From assembly GCA_015075105.1 (NCBI GenBank), contig JABTUZ010000001.1, positions 1,747,001-1,811,000 of the forward strand: a stretch of 64,000 nt of DNA, written 5' to 3'. The notes under the pieces are model-generated. The model was not told the origin of the DNA and ran no database searches. It worked only from the letters and a program-made list of their open reading frames with translations. How positions within the stretch are numbered: the first letter of the stretch is position 1; every line of letters starts with the position of its first letter. This document shows, one piece after another, positions 47,909 through 58,008 of the stretch. Source of the stretch: Leptospiraceae bacterium. Its GTDB lineage: Bacteria; Spirochaetota; Leptospiria; Leptospirales; Leptospiraceae. The translations under genes were made by a program, and so were the position numbers.

Positions 47909-49321
47909 TTACGCTTTGTCCCATTTATTCTTCAACTCATCCAACTCTTCAACCATAAATCCTGTCAACTTGGTATCCTGTTTATACAATCCAGTGTATT
48001 CTGCAAATTTTGTTTTGGCTTCAACGATTGCTTCCTCACACTTTCTTACCTCTTCCAAAGTCATTCTGTAAACCGGAATAGATGCAAGCCATTCAAAATA
48101 TACAAATTTTGAATTTTTTAATTTTGCTTCAAACTCAGATTTGGATTTTATGCCCACAACTTTTTCGTTCCACTTTTCTTTAATAAATCGAATCAGCTCT
48201 GAATTTCTTTCAATTTTTTCTTGCTCCAATCCGGCTAATCGCTTGAATCTTCTAATCAGATGAGTTTTTCTAAAATCACAAAATCTTTTTATAATTTCTT
48301 CTGTAGGAAAATTTTTCAACCGACCTTCATGGGTAATCACGTTCAAAGTTAATGTTTCATTATTTTCTTTACTAAAAACTTCTTTAATTTGAGCTTCTGT
48401 CGGTCTCTCTCCTTTTTTATAAATCAACTCAATCCTAAAAGTTTGGCTGGAATGATCCATGTAGTCTTTTAACCAAGTGTCTTTTCTGTCTAAGACTTCA
48501 TCTATGTAATTGATTACTTTTTCTCTGTTCCAATTTTGTGGAGCATCCGTCAGATAAAGAGTTTCTCCTTCCCACTTAAAACCAAAAGTAGTTACAAGAA
48601 TTTCTGACCCGTTCTCATTTTTGTAAGTTCGAACTTCACCATTATAATTTTTATACCACGGTTTTATTTTTTTTAACTTACCGGTTTTTAAATATGTAAT
48701 CTGCGAATCGATAATGTCAGACAACTTGTGACCCGGAATAAAACACCTAAAACCTGTGGCAATCCCTTGAATATTATTTAACAATACCACAGGAATCTTT
48801 CCCACGAAATGAATCGGCTCATCTTCTGTTTCATCATAATTTTTCACATAATCAATATCCGGGAGACTCTCAAATAACCCGATGTCTTTTGCAAAGTCAG
48901 ATAATTTTACCTCGGTGTATCTGGGAGAAGCAATTGCACTTGGATCCAACACATCACCAAAAGTACCTTCACCATGAACTAAGGGAATATTATTTGCAAA
49001 AGTAAAATCTTGAGCCATCGCGGAAAGTGCGTCCTGAATAGACCTGTCTCCGTGTGGATGATACCCCATAGCAAGACCGGCTACTTTAACTGTTTTCGTG
49101 TGACGATTACGGGCATCAGAATTCCACATTGCCCATAAAATTCTCCTCTGAACCGGTTTTAACCCATCTATTTCGTGGGGAATCGCCCTTGAATCGCACA
49201 CATATCTTGAATATTTTCTCTGATCATCGTGTACCTGATCTTCAAAAGGTGTTTCCGGGTAATTGTCTTTGGGCTTGCCTGTGTTCTCTGAATTTTTCAT
49301 ATTTTTGGGGCAAGAACACAA
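47909..49321 (-). CDS. Type IIA DNA topoisomerase, DNA-cleaving (A) subunit without C-terminal domain
   Basis: 470 residues. Winged helix and tower: [38 protein letters not shown], and the catalytic tyrosine in [30 protein letters not shown] is the conserved tower-end block. The C-terminal beta-pinwheel that wraps DNA in gyrase is absent, a size like T4 gp52. Start uncertain: TTG at 49321 or ATG at 49300, neither with a good ribosome site. Forms a unit with the B subunit. Confidence 0.85.
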   Translation of the reverse strand: MCSCPKNMKNSENTGKPKDNYPETPFEDQVHDDQRKYSRYVCDSRAIPHEIDGLKPVQRRILWAMWNSDARNRHTKTVKVAGLAMGYHPHGDRSIQDALSAMAQDFTFANNIPLVHGEGTFGDVLDPSAIASPRYTEVKLSDFAKDIGLFESLPDIDYVKNYDETEDEPIHFVGKIPVVLLNNIQGIATGFRCFIPGHKLSDIIDSQITYLKTGKLKKIKPWYKNYNGEVRTYKNENGSEILVTTFGFKWEGETLYLTDAPQNWNREKVINYIDEVLDRKDTWLKDYMDHSSQTFRIELIYKKGERPTEAQIKEVFSKENNETLTLNVITHEGRLKNFPTEEIIKRFCDFRKTHLIRRFKRLAGLEQEKIERNSELIRFIKEKWNEKVVGIKSKSEFEAKLKNSKFVYFEWLASIPVYRMTLEEVRKCEEAIVEAKTKFAEYTGLYKQDTKLTGFMVEELDELKNKWDKA

Positions 49322-49524
49322 TACACAGTTTTCTTGTCAACTAAATTATGTCCGACATCCTGATTTCGCCGTATTTTGCGATGTTTTTGCTCGTTCTTGC
49401 AAGATATTTTAGAGAAGAATTCTCTCTATTTTCTCGATCATTCTTTCTTTTTCCGTCTTCAGCTCTATTCTATAGCTTCGCCAGCGATTTTTTTGTTTCG
49501 TTTTTATTTTTCGGTTTTTTTGCC

Positions 49525-49989
49525 TCAGTCCAGCTTCTTTTGTCGTATCAGCCTATTGTATCGTATAGTTTTTCTCTTTGAGAGATAGACTCCTACCGCA
49601 ATCGAACTGACCTTGGGTGGAACTCCAAAGTCATAGAACTTGGCAGGGATGATTATGTCCCATCCGGCAATGTCAAGCAACAAAAGAAGAGTAAAAAGAG
49701 CCGTTCGAGAAATACCAAGCCATTGAGCAAACTCGCCTAGCTCAATCCAATCTGCATTCTCCGGACGAAAGTTCTTCTTTTGCAAATTTTGCCCTTCTTC
49801 TTGGTAACAAGTTTTCACACAATCCAACTTCTCAAAAGTCTTCCACAGCAAAACATTCCTGTACCTCTCTAACAAATCATGCAAATAATCCTCTCTCGAA
49901 ATATTTTCTGTCCTCAAATTAAACTCATCCATAAATTTTTCTGGAATAAGCAGACTTGACTGCGTTCGCTCAAATTTTTCCGGATTCAT
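49525..49989 (-). CDS. DUF1564 family protein, copy 2
   Basis: 154 residues, intact, from an ATG with AGGAG six bases upstream. Same architecture as copy 1 (20109): N-terminal MNPEKFERTQSSLLIPEKF, helical middle, DWIELGEFAQWLGISRTALF helix-turn-helix-like segment at about 90-110, and a basic end KRKTIRYNRLIRQKK. Function unknown. Located immediately 3' of array C in reading direction (the array is 5' of the gene), just as copy 1 is next to array A. The 203 bases between it and the topoisomerase gene are T-rich and empty. Confidence 0.8.
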   Translation of the reverse strand: MNPEKFERTQSSLLIPEKFMDEFNLRTENISREDYLHDLLERYRNVLLWKTFEKLDCVKTCYQEEGQNLQKKNFRPENADWIELGEFAQWLGISRTALFTLLLLLDIAGWDIIIPAKFYDFGVPPKVSSIAVGVYLSKRKTIRYNRLIRQKKLD

Positions 49990-50111
49990 AAATTTCTCCT
50001 AATATAAAAGTTTTCTTTTCTCTATCCCTGATCTCCACCTACTATCCCTGCCCTCTGATATAAGGTAAAATAATATCGTGATAGAAATAAAATTTTTGCG
50101 ATTTTAGAAAA

Positions 50112-50680
50112 AATTTTTTAGCTTTTTACAGAAAAGTCCTAAATCTGTATTAAATGCGTAATCTCTTGAAATCCCCAAAAGTGGAGTTCCCACATTATTG
50201 CATAAAAGGTTCACAATTAGTATAAAACATGCACTTTACTGAAAAGAGTGGAGATCCCACATTTTCACACGAAAAGTGAAAAATCTGCACTAAAAGCGTA
50301 AACTCAAAACATTTATCTAAAAAGAAAATCTAATTGAAAAAAATTTCCACCTCCACTATTTCTGACCTCAGACATCAGGCATCAGTCCTCTGAATTGGGT
50401 TCCACATTTTATCGTAAAAAGTCCACTATTAGTATAAAATACGGACTCTATACTCACCTGCAAAAAGTCTTACTTGAAAATAAATACCCTCAAATACTTA
50501 AGAAAATCATTATTTCCCATCGACCCCAGCTCATACAACGCAAGAGCTGGGCTAGTGTCATAAACTATACGAAAAATAAAAAAATCTTCCGGAATAGGGA
50601 AACTATTTGAAAAAGATTTATAGTTCCCCAATTTCAGTCTTCAGCCCTTAGTCTTTCCGTCCTCTGAATTTATATAAAAC
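50112..50680. repeat. Dispersed modular repeat, array C
   Basis: Starts with the lead segment TTTTTTAGCTTTTTACAGAAA directly 5' of DUF1564 copy 2 (given in part), boundary motifs at 50183 and 50250 (67 bases apart) and a decayed one at about 50397. Hairpin TTTTCAC-acgaaaa-GTGAAAA, CTGCACTAAAAGCG and the 7-base TCAG tract are present. From 50397 on the units are degenerate; 50525-50551 is a separate hairpin CCCAGCTC...GAGCTGGG. 50185-50408 is an inverted near-copy of 58724-58947. The 50681-50879 stretch has no gene. Confidence 0.85.
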
Positions 50681-50879
50681 TCCAAGATCAAACCCTCTCC
50701 TCTTCCACTGCCTGATCCCTGGTCGCTTCAACAGAACAATTTAGAAAGAAAAATTTCTGATTTCTATGAGTTTAATGAAAAATCGAAGTCTAAACATTAG
50801 TTTTTCAATTTTTTCAGAAAAAAAAGCCTTTTATCATTATCAAGAAAAATTTTTACGGTATTATATAACGATAAAAACT

Positions 50880-51242
50880 ATGTTACTCACTTTTTGCACA
50901 GGAAAAATTCACAGAGCAACCATAACAGATGCCAACCTGAATTATGAAGGCAGTCTTACAGTTGACAGAGATCTTTTGGACGCATCGGGTATGAGGCCTT
51001 ACCAGCACGTATCTGTTGTAAATGTAAACAACGGTTCAAGGTTAGAAACCTATATAATAGAAGGAATGAGAGGCTCTGGCACGATTTGCTTGAATGGTGC
51101 GGCTGCACGACTTGGTGCGGTTGGTGACAAAGTAATTATACTGACCTATGGAATGATTGAAGAATCCCAACTACCAAAGGATTTTCATCCCAAGGTGGTC
51201 TTGGTAGACGACAATAATAAAATTAAGTCTCAAGTTAAATAG
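50880..51242 (+). CDS. panD: Aspartate 1-decarboxylase proenzyme
   Basis: 120 residues from the ATG at 50880; an upstream in-frame ATG (50766) would add 38 residues with no similarity, so the shorter form is chosen. Makes beta-alanine for pantothenate and coenzyme A. The self-cleavage site is in NYEGSLTVD (Gly24-Ser25), which generates the pyruvoyl group; ICLNGAAARLG and VIILTYG are also conserved. First gene after array C and 12 bases before ctaA. Confidence 0.95.
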   Translation: MLLTFCTGKIHRATITDANLNYEGSLTVDRDLLDASGMRPYQHVSVVNVNNGSRLETYIIEGMRGSGTICLNGAAARLGAVGDKVIILTYGMIEESQLPKDFHPKVVLVDDNNKIKSQVK

Positions 51243-51254
51243 ACCTTTACTTAC

Positions 51255-52172
51255 ATGAAAAACGATTTAGTTATTAAAAGATTTTTTTACTCTAATCTAT
51301 TCTTGAGTGTACTTGTACTTATAAATATATTTTTGGGTCCTTTGGTTCGTGCAACTGACTCTGGTTTAGCTTGCCCGGATTGGCCCCTATGCCATGGCAA
51401 AATAATACCACCTCATGATTTTAATAATTGGATGGAAGTAGGGCACAGGATATACTCAGGAATAATTTCTTTAGTTTTATTGCTTCTAATTTTTTGGACC
51501 TTCAAGGTAGAAATACTAAGAAAAAATTTTTTACTACTCTACATCTTCTCAAGCTTAGTAATTATCAATCAAGTTATACTCGGGATGCTGACTGTTACCA
51601 AACTATTGGATCCGACAACTGTTAACCTTCATTATTTGAATGCAGTCATCTTGCTTTCCATATTCTCTACAATTACTTTAAAGGCACAGTACCTGACAGA
51701 AGGAAGAGAGATAAGCGGAAATTTTTTTGCCAAGATATTCCAAAAAAGAAATACAATTATTTTATTAGCCCTTGGTTTTATTTTTCTGCAATTATTTTTT
51801 GGCGGAAGAGTCAGCTCCCACTATGCAGGTCTTGCTTGTCCTGATTTTCCAACGTGCAATGGTTTTCTTTTTCCGAGAGGACAGGGAATTATGGTACGTT
51901 ATCAAATAGAACACAGATTTGGTGCTTATATCGCCCTAATTTTTTCTGCTCTTAGTTTTTTTCTCTCCAAGAAATTTTCATTTGAAAATAAATCTAAATT
52001 ATTCCTTAAATCAGCATTCCATGCAATGCTATTTCAAATATTCTTAGGTGCAATGAATGTAATTTTTCGTTTACCTGAGCTTATTACTGCCTCTCACTCT
52101 GCTTTTGGAGCCATAGTATTTATTCTAACTTACTCCGGTCTTTACAGGCAAATTTTAATAGAGAAAAAATAA
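51255..52172 (+). CDS. ctaA: Heme A synthase (COX15/CtaA family)
   Basis: 305 residues, about 8 membrane helices in two similar halves. Converts heme O to heme A for cytochrome oxidase. Each half has the Cys-pair/His layout: LACPDWPLCHGKI with VGHRIYSGI, and LACPDFPTCNGF with IEHRFGAYIAL; single histidines in NLHYLNAV and ASHSAFGAIV bind heme. Partner ctaB is not in the window. Confidence 0.93.
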   Translation: MKNDLVIKRFFYSNLFLSVLVLINIFLGPLVRATDSGLACPDWPLCHGKIIPPHDFNNWMEVGHRIYSGIISLVLLLLIFWTFKVEILRKNFLLLYIFSSLVIINQVILGMLTVTKLLDPTTVNLHYLNAVILLSIFSTITLKAQYLTEGREISGNFFAKIFQKRNTIILLALGFIFLQLFFGGRVSSHYAGLACPDFPTCNGFLFPRGQGIMVRYQIEHRFGAYIALIFSALSFFLSKKFSFENKSKLFLKSAFHAMLFQIFLGAMNVIFRLPELITASHSAFGAIVFILTYSGLYRQILIEKK

Positions 52173-52250
52173 TTTTCAAAAAATTGTTATCTTTGCAAAA
52201 TATCCAAAACAGCAAATAAAAAACTATTTCAAAGTAAAATATAAACAAAA

Positions 52251-53003
52251 ATGCAACTATTTCACATGAAAAATATCTATGTAATTCTTACCCCTATTGT
52301 GGTTTTTTTAGTTTTAATAGTTGTCTATTATTTTTATTTCAATAATCCTAAAAAGAAAAGCGTTATAGAACAAAAACCATATACGTTAGGCGAAACTCTT
52401 AAAAAATTAAACACAGATTCGACCTTCTTGGAAAATGCAGATTTACAATCTATTCGACCTGAAGAATTAATTGAATATTTCAGAAAAGGACTTATTGAAT
52501 TCAGGTATTCTTCCGATCCCAAAAAAGAATTTGGCTTAAAAATAGAAAAAGATTTTCCTGGAGAAAATGGAAGGGTTATTCTGGAAATTTTTCGAGCTTA
52601 TGGTGAATATATGTCTTTTTTATCGACCTTGGAAAATCATTCGGAATTGGATAGTTTTGAAAAATGGAATGAAAAAATAAAATATAGAGAAGTATTTTTT
52701 GGGAAAAATTTAAAAGAAAAATTATTTCCAAAAAAAGATTCAGAAACTATTGAAAAGTTTTTTTTATATGCAAAACGATATTTAAAAAAGCACACTAACG
52801 ATAACTTACGATCTAAGAAAATTCATTTAGAAAAAGCAAAAAAGGAGATTTACGGAGAAGAGTATTCTCGTTTGATTGAATTAGAGCCTTTAGATGAGCG
52901 ATTTGAGTTGGAATGGAATATAAGAGAGCAGGAAATTAAAATCATGACTGAAAAAGAAAGAATGGAATTGAAAAAAGAAATTTTAGACGATTTGAGAAAA
53001 TGA
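52251..53003 (+). CDS. Single-pass membrane protein, unknown (possible LifO-like chaperone)
   Basis: 250 residues. One N-terminal helix (about 9-28) anchors a charged, helical domain with FRKGLIEFRYSSDPKK, REVFFGKN and repeated Lys/Glu helices. The layout (anchor, helical arms, motif like Y..FG...) is reminiscent of lipase-specific foldases, but similarity is weak. The stop overlaps the ATG of the SGNH protein by four bases, and an exported esterase-fold protein next door would be a suitable client. ATG at 52266 is an alternative start. Confidence 0.6.
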   Translation: MQLFHMKNIYVILTPIVVFLVLIVVYYFYFNNPKKKSVIEQKPYTLGETLKKLNTDSTFLENADLQSIRPEELIEYFRKGLIEFRYSSDPKKEFGLKIEKDFPGENGRVILEIFRAYGEYMSFLSTLENHSELDSFEKWNEKIKYREVFFGKNLKEKLFPKKDSETIEKFFLYAKRYLKKHTNDNLRSKKIHLEKAKKEIYGEEYSRLIELEPLDERFELEWNIREQEIKIMTEKERMELKKEILDDLRK

Positions 53004-54139
53004 AAAAATTTATATTCACTACAATATTTATCGTAATCAATATTTGTATTTTAGAAATAGGTCTGTATCTACTTGACCCGGAAGAAATTTTTGTAAAAGG
53101 ATTTGATAAAGAATTGCTTTTTAGGATGTACCCCAAGAAAAAAGGGATAGTAGCCAGTGAGGAATTTTCTGTGACTGTTGAAACTAACTCAGATGGATAC
53201 AGACAAAAAATAAAAAAGGACTCACAAGAAAAAGTTTTAATAATGGGAGACTCATTCACTGAAGGCTGGGGAGTAGAGGAAAATGAAATCTATGTAGAAA
53301 AATTAAATTCATTCACAAAGGATATTTTTTTTATAAACGCAGGTCTTCACGGATCTTCTCCTTCGCTTTATGCGATTCAGATTCCCTATGTATTAAACAA
53401 ATACAAACCTACCCAAGTGATCGTTCAAATATTTGACAACGACTTGGACGATAATGAGAAATTAGAAAGATTCATCCAGTTTAATAAAAATGGAGAAGCA
53501 GAAAAACCAAAACCCAAGTTTCTTGCAAACCTAATAACTGAAAAAGGGTATAATTTTTTAAAAGACCTTTCTATTTATAGATTTTTTTCTAAGTTAATCA
53601 AAGTTTTCAAAAAAGAACCCTCTCCCATTCTATATTATAAATTAGGCAGAGAGCCAAAAATAGAAATTTTAACCCACGAGAAATCTATATTAAAATTCGG
53701 AAAACTTTCTCCTTTGGGCAAGGAAATCAATTTAAAATATGGAAATCAATTCGGATTCTACAAGGATTCAAGCGATGATTTGTGGAAAAATAGGTTGAGC
53801 AAAAATTTAATCTATTTGACACAAATTATTCAAACTGCTAAAAAACAAAATATTCCGATTTCTTTTTTATACATCCCTGCAAAGGAATTTTTTGCCAAAG
53901 GAGGCATCTTGGGTGATAAAAAAATTCATTCAAGCGTTTCTTATGAATCGGCAAATCCGCTATATTTACAGATATATCAATTATGTACGAAAGAAAAATT
54001 GAATTGCACTTTTTTAACGAAAGATTTTTTTGAAAGAAGTCCGGAAAACTTATATTTCCCTTTTGATGCTCATTTGAATCGAAAGGGGCATCAGGTACTT
54101 GCAGAAATTTTGTACGAAAAATTTTTGAAAAACCCATAA
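53000..54139 (+). CDS. Exported SGNH-hydrolase-fold protein
   Basis: 379 residues. N-terminal membrane anchor (about 4-24). SGNH blocks: VLIMGDSFTEGWGVEE with the nucleophile Ser, FINAGLHGSSPSLY, and PFDAHLNRKGHQVLAE with Asp-x-x-His near the end; the Asn of block III appears in QIFDNDLDDNE. Such proteins deacetylate or acylate envelope polysaccharides, or are AlgX-like. Translationally coupled to the preceding gene. Confidence 0.82.
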   Translation: MKKFIFTTIFIVINICILEIGLYLLDPEEIFVKGFDKELLFRMYPKKKGIVASEEFSVTVETNSDGYRQKIKKDSQEKVLIMGDSFTEGWGVEENEIYVEKLNSFTKDIFFINAGLHGSSPSLYAIQIPYVLNKYKPTQVIVQIFDNDLDDNEKLERFIQFNKNGEAEKPKPKFLANLITEKGYNFLKDLSIYRFFSKLIKVFKKEPSPILYYKLGREPKIEILTHEKSILKFGKLSPLGKEINLKYGNQFGFYKDSSDDLWKNRLSKNLIYLTQIIQTAKKQNIPISFLYIPAKEFFAKGGILGDKKIHSSVSYESANPLYLQIYQLCTKEKLNCTFLTKDFFERSPENLYFPFDAHLNRKGHQVLAEILYEKFLKNP

Positions 54140-54222
54140 AATCTGTTTTCCACGTTATATGCTTTTTTAAAAAATTCGATAAAAAGGTCTAATTTAAAAT
54201 AATTCAAGTTACTAGGAGAAAA

Positions 54223-55635
54223 ATGAAAAAATTTGAAATCAATAAAGATGATATAAAAATTCTTACAGAAGAGCTTCCGGGTCAAAGCGATGCTATGCAA
54301 GATAAAACAAATAAATTAGAAACAGAAAAATACCTCTCTCAAATAATCGATACTTCTACCGAGAAAACAGTCTTTCTGATGATCTCAGAGCCTAAGTTGG
54401 AAGAAGACATGAAATCGCAAATTTCTTTCTATGGTTATATAGTCAAAAGTATTAAAAACCTAAAAGATATGAAAACCGAAGTTCAAAAATATACACCATC
54501 TGTTATAATTATGGAAATGCTTATAACAGATATTAATGAAGAAAAGAAAGATGAAATCCTTCTTATCAAAAATTTACATACATTCCCTATCCCGATAATT
54601 TTTATTTCTTCCTTTTCAGATATAAACACAAGACTGCAAGCAGTTCGTTCCGGTGGGGATGCTTTTTTTTCCAAGCCACTCGAAATTGGTAAACTGATAG
54701 ATACAATTGATAAATTGACCATTCGTCCGATTCCGGATCCTTATAGAGTGATGGTAATTGAAGATAGTTTACCTACAGCTTCGTTTTACTCTATGTTACT
54801 TCAAAAAGCCGGGATGGTGACTACCATTGTTACAGACCCATTTCAGGTAGTTCATACTATTGTTGATTTTCGTCCAGACCTTATACTTTTAGATTTATAC
54901 ATGGAGGGGTGCAACGGTATAGAATTGGCATCCGTATTACGCCAACAAGACGCTTATGTCGGGATACCTATAGTTTATCTTTCTTCAGAAGAAGATAAAA
55001 TGAGGCAAATTGAAGCACTCAAAAAAGGTGCAGATGATTTCTTTTCCAAAACAGTTCCGCCTGAATTTATTATTTCGTCGATTCGAATCAGAGCCGAAAG
55101 AGCAAGGATATTACGCTCCTTTATGATCCGTGATAGTCTGACGGGACTCATCAATCATACCCAGATTAAAGAAAGTTTAGACATAGAAATCGCACGCGCC
55201 AAGAGGCAATCATCTCCCATGACACTTGCTATGATCGACATAGACAATTTTAAATCGATCAATGACACTTATGGACACCTGAATGGTGATAAGGTTATAA
55301 AAAGCTTGTCAAGGCTTCTTCGTCAAAGACTAAGAAGAACTGATATAGTCGGCAGATATGGTGGTGAAGAATTTACAGTTATCATGGTAAATACAAACCC
55401 GGCAACTGCTTTTAGAGTATTGGATTCTATTCGAGATAATTTTTCAAAAGTAATTCATGAGACGAACATTAAAGATTTTACGGCAACATTTAGTTTTGGT
55501 CTGTCTAGTTATCCGGTTTATCAGAATTCAGTTGAACTTACTCAAAAAGCAGATCAGGCTCTATACACTGCAAAACAAAAAGGAAAAAATCAAGGCTTTC
55601 GGGAAAAAAATATTCCTTATGAGATTATCATTTGA
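54223..55635 (+). CDS. Diguanylate cyclase with two receiver domains (PleD-like)
   Basis: 470 residues. REC1 (about 45-165) has lost its phosphoacceptor (IIMEMLITD in place of LLDLxLP). REC2 (about 175-295) is complete: MVIEDSL, LILLDLYMEG and FSKTVPP. The GGDEF domain (about 305-465) has LTGLINHTQI, AMIDIDNFKSINDTYGH, RYGGEEFTV and the inhibitory RxxD (RRTD) five residues before GGEEF, so it should make c-di-GMP with product inhibition. AGGAG precedes the ATG. Confidence 0.92.
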   Translation: MKKFEINKDDIKILTEELPGQSDAMQDKTNKLETEKYLSQIIDTSTEKTVFLMISEPKLEEDMKSQISFYGYIVKSIKNLKDMKTEVQKYTPSVIIMEMLITDINEEKKDEILLIKNLHTFPIPIIFISSFSDINTRLQAVRSGGDAFFSKPLEIGKLIDTIDKLTIRPIPDPYRVMVIEDSLPTASFYSMLLQKAGMVTTIVTDPFQVVHTIVDFRPDLILLDLYMEGCNGIELASVLRQQDAYVGIPIVYLSSEEDKMRQIEALKKGADDFFSKTVPPEFIISSIRIRAERARILRSFMIRDSLTGLINHTQIKESLDIEIARAKRQSSPMTLAMIDIDNFKSINDTYGHLNGDKVIKSLSRLLRQRLRRTDIVGRYGGEEFTVIMVNTNPATAFRVLDSIRDNFSKVIHETNIKDFTATFSFGLSSYPVYQNSVELTQKADQALYTAKQKGKNQGFREKNIPYEIII

Positions 55636-56231
55636 GGGTAGCATCGCTTACAATTCCAATAGCTCTTTTTTTTATCAATCTATATGTAATTATTTATAGC
55701 GAGACAAAAATAACCGAGTACGATATCAACCCTCCTTTTTTTGCAACTGATTTTACGGAATCTTACAAGCTAAACCCTCAGTCAAAGATTCAATTTATAG
55801 CTGACGGAAAAACGAACACTCATTGGATCAAAGAAAGAGACGCTAAAAATTCGGATTTTGAAATAGAGTTACGTCTAACGCATTTCTTTGAAAATGGTTA
55901 TCATAGGAAAAACTACAAGTACCTGAAAATTCTTGCGTGTGAGGATGTAAAGAAAAAAATCACGAAACCCGAAAACTTGCGAATTACTATTTTTAAGAAA
56001 GAAGCAATCAATGTAGATAAAGAACTTCGATTGCCAAAAGAAAAATCCCTAAAAGAGATTGATGTCGATTTCTCAGATTCTTTAGACCAAAAAATACCTA
56101 TTGCAAAAGATATTTCTATCCAAGAAACAAATCATTTTCCAGAAAATATTTTTATATTGGGTGTTCGTGGAAAAATTACAGGAAATTCAAAAACCAGCTC
56201 GTGTATCAGCGAAATTTCTTTTGAAGAATGA
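55632..56231 (+). CDS. Exported protein with discoidin/NADase-glycan-binding-like fold
   Basis: 199 residues from a TTG that overlaps the previous stop (TTGA). N-terminal signal about 1-22. The segment FIADGKTNTHWIKERD is typical for F5/8 type C or NADase-type glycan-binding domains (DGxxxTxW). Two cysteines (near 101 and 192) may form a disulfide. No enzyme motif. Probably a periplasmic or surface carbohydrate-binding protein. Confidence 0.6.
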   Translation: MRVASLTIPIALFFINLYVIIYSETKITEYDINPPFFATDFTESYKLNPQSKIQFIADGKTNTHWIKERDAKNSDFEIELRLTHFFENGYHRKNYKYLKILACEDVKKKITKPENLRITIFKKEAINVDKELRLPKEKSLKEIDVDFSDSLDQKIPIAKDISIQETNHFPENIFILGVRGKITGNSKTSSCISEISFEE

Positions 56232-56368
56232 TTCTTTTCATTGGTTTTTTACGCAATCAGATATATTTTTTTAAAAATTTTATAGAAATTGCCTAAAAAA
56301 TCTTTTTACAATACATCATTCATCAATTTTATAGCTCCCAAAACCGATACAAATAGTAAGCTATTCTT

Positions 56369-57946
56369 ATGACCAATTCTGAAATACTCAAAGATACAAT
56401 TTTTCTCGGAGAGACTCTTGTAAACAGGGTTAGAATTGCCCTGTGTGTACTTTTCATAGTCGCTGCTGTCTTAGCATCATTTTCACAACCTGCGTCTTTT
56501 GTATATACATATACAATCTCTACCACAATTTATATTTTTGCTACAATCTTATCCATTGTATTAATTAAAAAAAAATCAATCACGATTTATTTTATATATT
56601 TTTCAGCTTTTATAGATGCTCTTTTAATTACCTCCGTTAGAGTTATTCCTATTTTTATTAACGCAAATGGAGCTGCATATTCAATTAAGGAAAAAGTTTT
56701 ATTCTCTATTCTATTTATTTTTATAACCATGACTCCTCTTCGCTTCAATATAAAATTTGCAATCGGGAATGGAATATTTTTGGCTTTATCACAAATTGTA
56801 TTTGAAATAATAGCATTTCAGTTTGGAAACATAAAACTTGTAGGAAAGGAAAGTGGAACTGACCCCACAGAGATTCCGATACGCAATATTATAAATACCG
56901 ATCTTTTTTACTTAGGAACAATTTATATTTCCTATTTAGTTTCCTCTGTTGCGAGTAAACACCTAATTAAGTCGATTGAAAATGAAAGTATAGCTAATAC
57001 GAGCCTTAACCAAAATAAAGAGATCATAGATAAACTACATGAATCAGGCAACACTCTTTCAGAAATTCAAATAAAAATTAAAGATACAATTGAAACTTTT
57101 AGAAATTCAACAATGGAGCAGGCTTCAATAGCAGAAGAAACTTCTGCGGCTATGGAAGAAATTGCAGCTGCTTCCAGAAGTATCAGTTCATCCACAGAAA
57201 AGCAGAAAGAGCTTAGCGTGGAAGCCAGCAAATTGAATAAAGAAATGGACTCAAGATTTAGTGACTTAAAAAAAGTAATTATAGAAAACGAAGAGATTCT
57301 TGCCAAACTCAATCCGATCATAGACCGAGGAATTTCTGTGATGAATGAGTCGGGAAATTCAATGAATGAGATCAAAAAATCTTCGGATGAAATATCTAAA
57401 GTTGTTTTGGTAATGAAAGAAATTGCTTATCAAATCAATCTATTATCTTTAAATGCAGCAATTGAAGCAGCAAGAGCAGGAGAAGCAGGAAAGGGATTTG
57501 CAGTGGTTGCGGACGAAATAGGAAAACTTGCACAAAAATCTTCCAATCAAACTAAAAACATTACTGAGAATGTAAAACTTTCATTAGATAAAGTAAAACT
57601 TGGAAACGAATCAGTGAAAAGCGTAACTGAGATTTTCAATACTATTGTGTCTGACTTTATGCAAATGGAGAAGATTAGAAAAACTGAAAATGAATCTCTA
57701 AATTCATTTGAAAAAAATAAAAATCAAATCAACACATCTATTCACAAAATCAGTGAACAAGCATCTGGAATCCAAACTGCTACCACTGAGCAAGAAACCG
57801 CAGTGAATGAAACAACTCAAGCAGTGACAAAAATTTCAAGTCAAGCAAGCGAGCAAGCATCTGCAATAGAGAATTTATCCAACTTGTTAGAATTTTTAGA
57901 TGAAATTCATACTCTGATAAATAGTCTATCCAATATAAAAGAATAA
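56369..57946 (+). CDS. Methyl-accepting chemotaxis protein with polytopic N-terminus
   Basis: 525 residues. About six hydrophobic helices in residues 20-205 and no large periplasmic domain, so it may sense membrane state or a small hydrophobic signal. The signalling domain (about 300-500) is canonical: hairpin tip [33 protein letters not shown] (in family order), with methylation helices such as [20 protein letters not shown]. Controls flagellar switching through CheA/CheW. Preceded by 137 bases without a gene; no clear ribosome site. Confidence 0.93.
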   Translation: MTNSEILKDTIFLGETLVNRVRIALCVLFIVAAVLASFSQPASFVYTYTISTTIYIFATILSIVLIKKKSITIYFIYFSAFIDALLITSVRVIPIFINANGAAYSIKEKVLFSILFIFITMTPLRFNIKFAIGNGIFLALSQIVFEIIAFQFGNIKLVGKESGTDPTEIPIRNIINTDLFYLGTIYISYLVSSVASKHLIKSIENESIANTSLNQNKEIIDKLHESGNTLSEIQIKIKDTIETFRNSTMEQASIAEETSAAMEEIAAASRSISSSTEKQKELSVEASKLNKEMDSRFSDLKKVIIENEEILAKLNPIIDRGISVMNESGNSMNEIKKSSDEISKVVLVMKEIAYQINLLSLNAAIEAARAGEAGKGFAVVADEIGKLAQKSSNQTKNITENVKLSLDKVKLGNESVKSVTEIFNTIVSDFMQMEKIRKTENESLNSFEKNKNQINTSIHKISEQASGIQTATTEQETAVNETTQAVTKISSQASEQASAIENLSNLLEFLDEIHTLINSLSNIKE

Positions 57947-58008
57947 TTTTTATGATATGAAATAAAACGAAATGAATTATTGTAAAAATTTTTCAATGTT
58001 TAAAAAAA

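Noticed and set aside
49348-49588. Two overlapping plus-strand frames rich in Phe and Ser
   Set aside because: T-rich DNA between the topoisomerase and DUF1564 genes; composition, not coding, explains the open frames.
50395-50610. 71-codon plus-strand frame over array C
   Set aside because: It runs through repeat units, has no ribosome site and no homologous frame in the other arrays.
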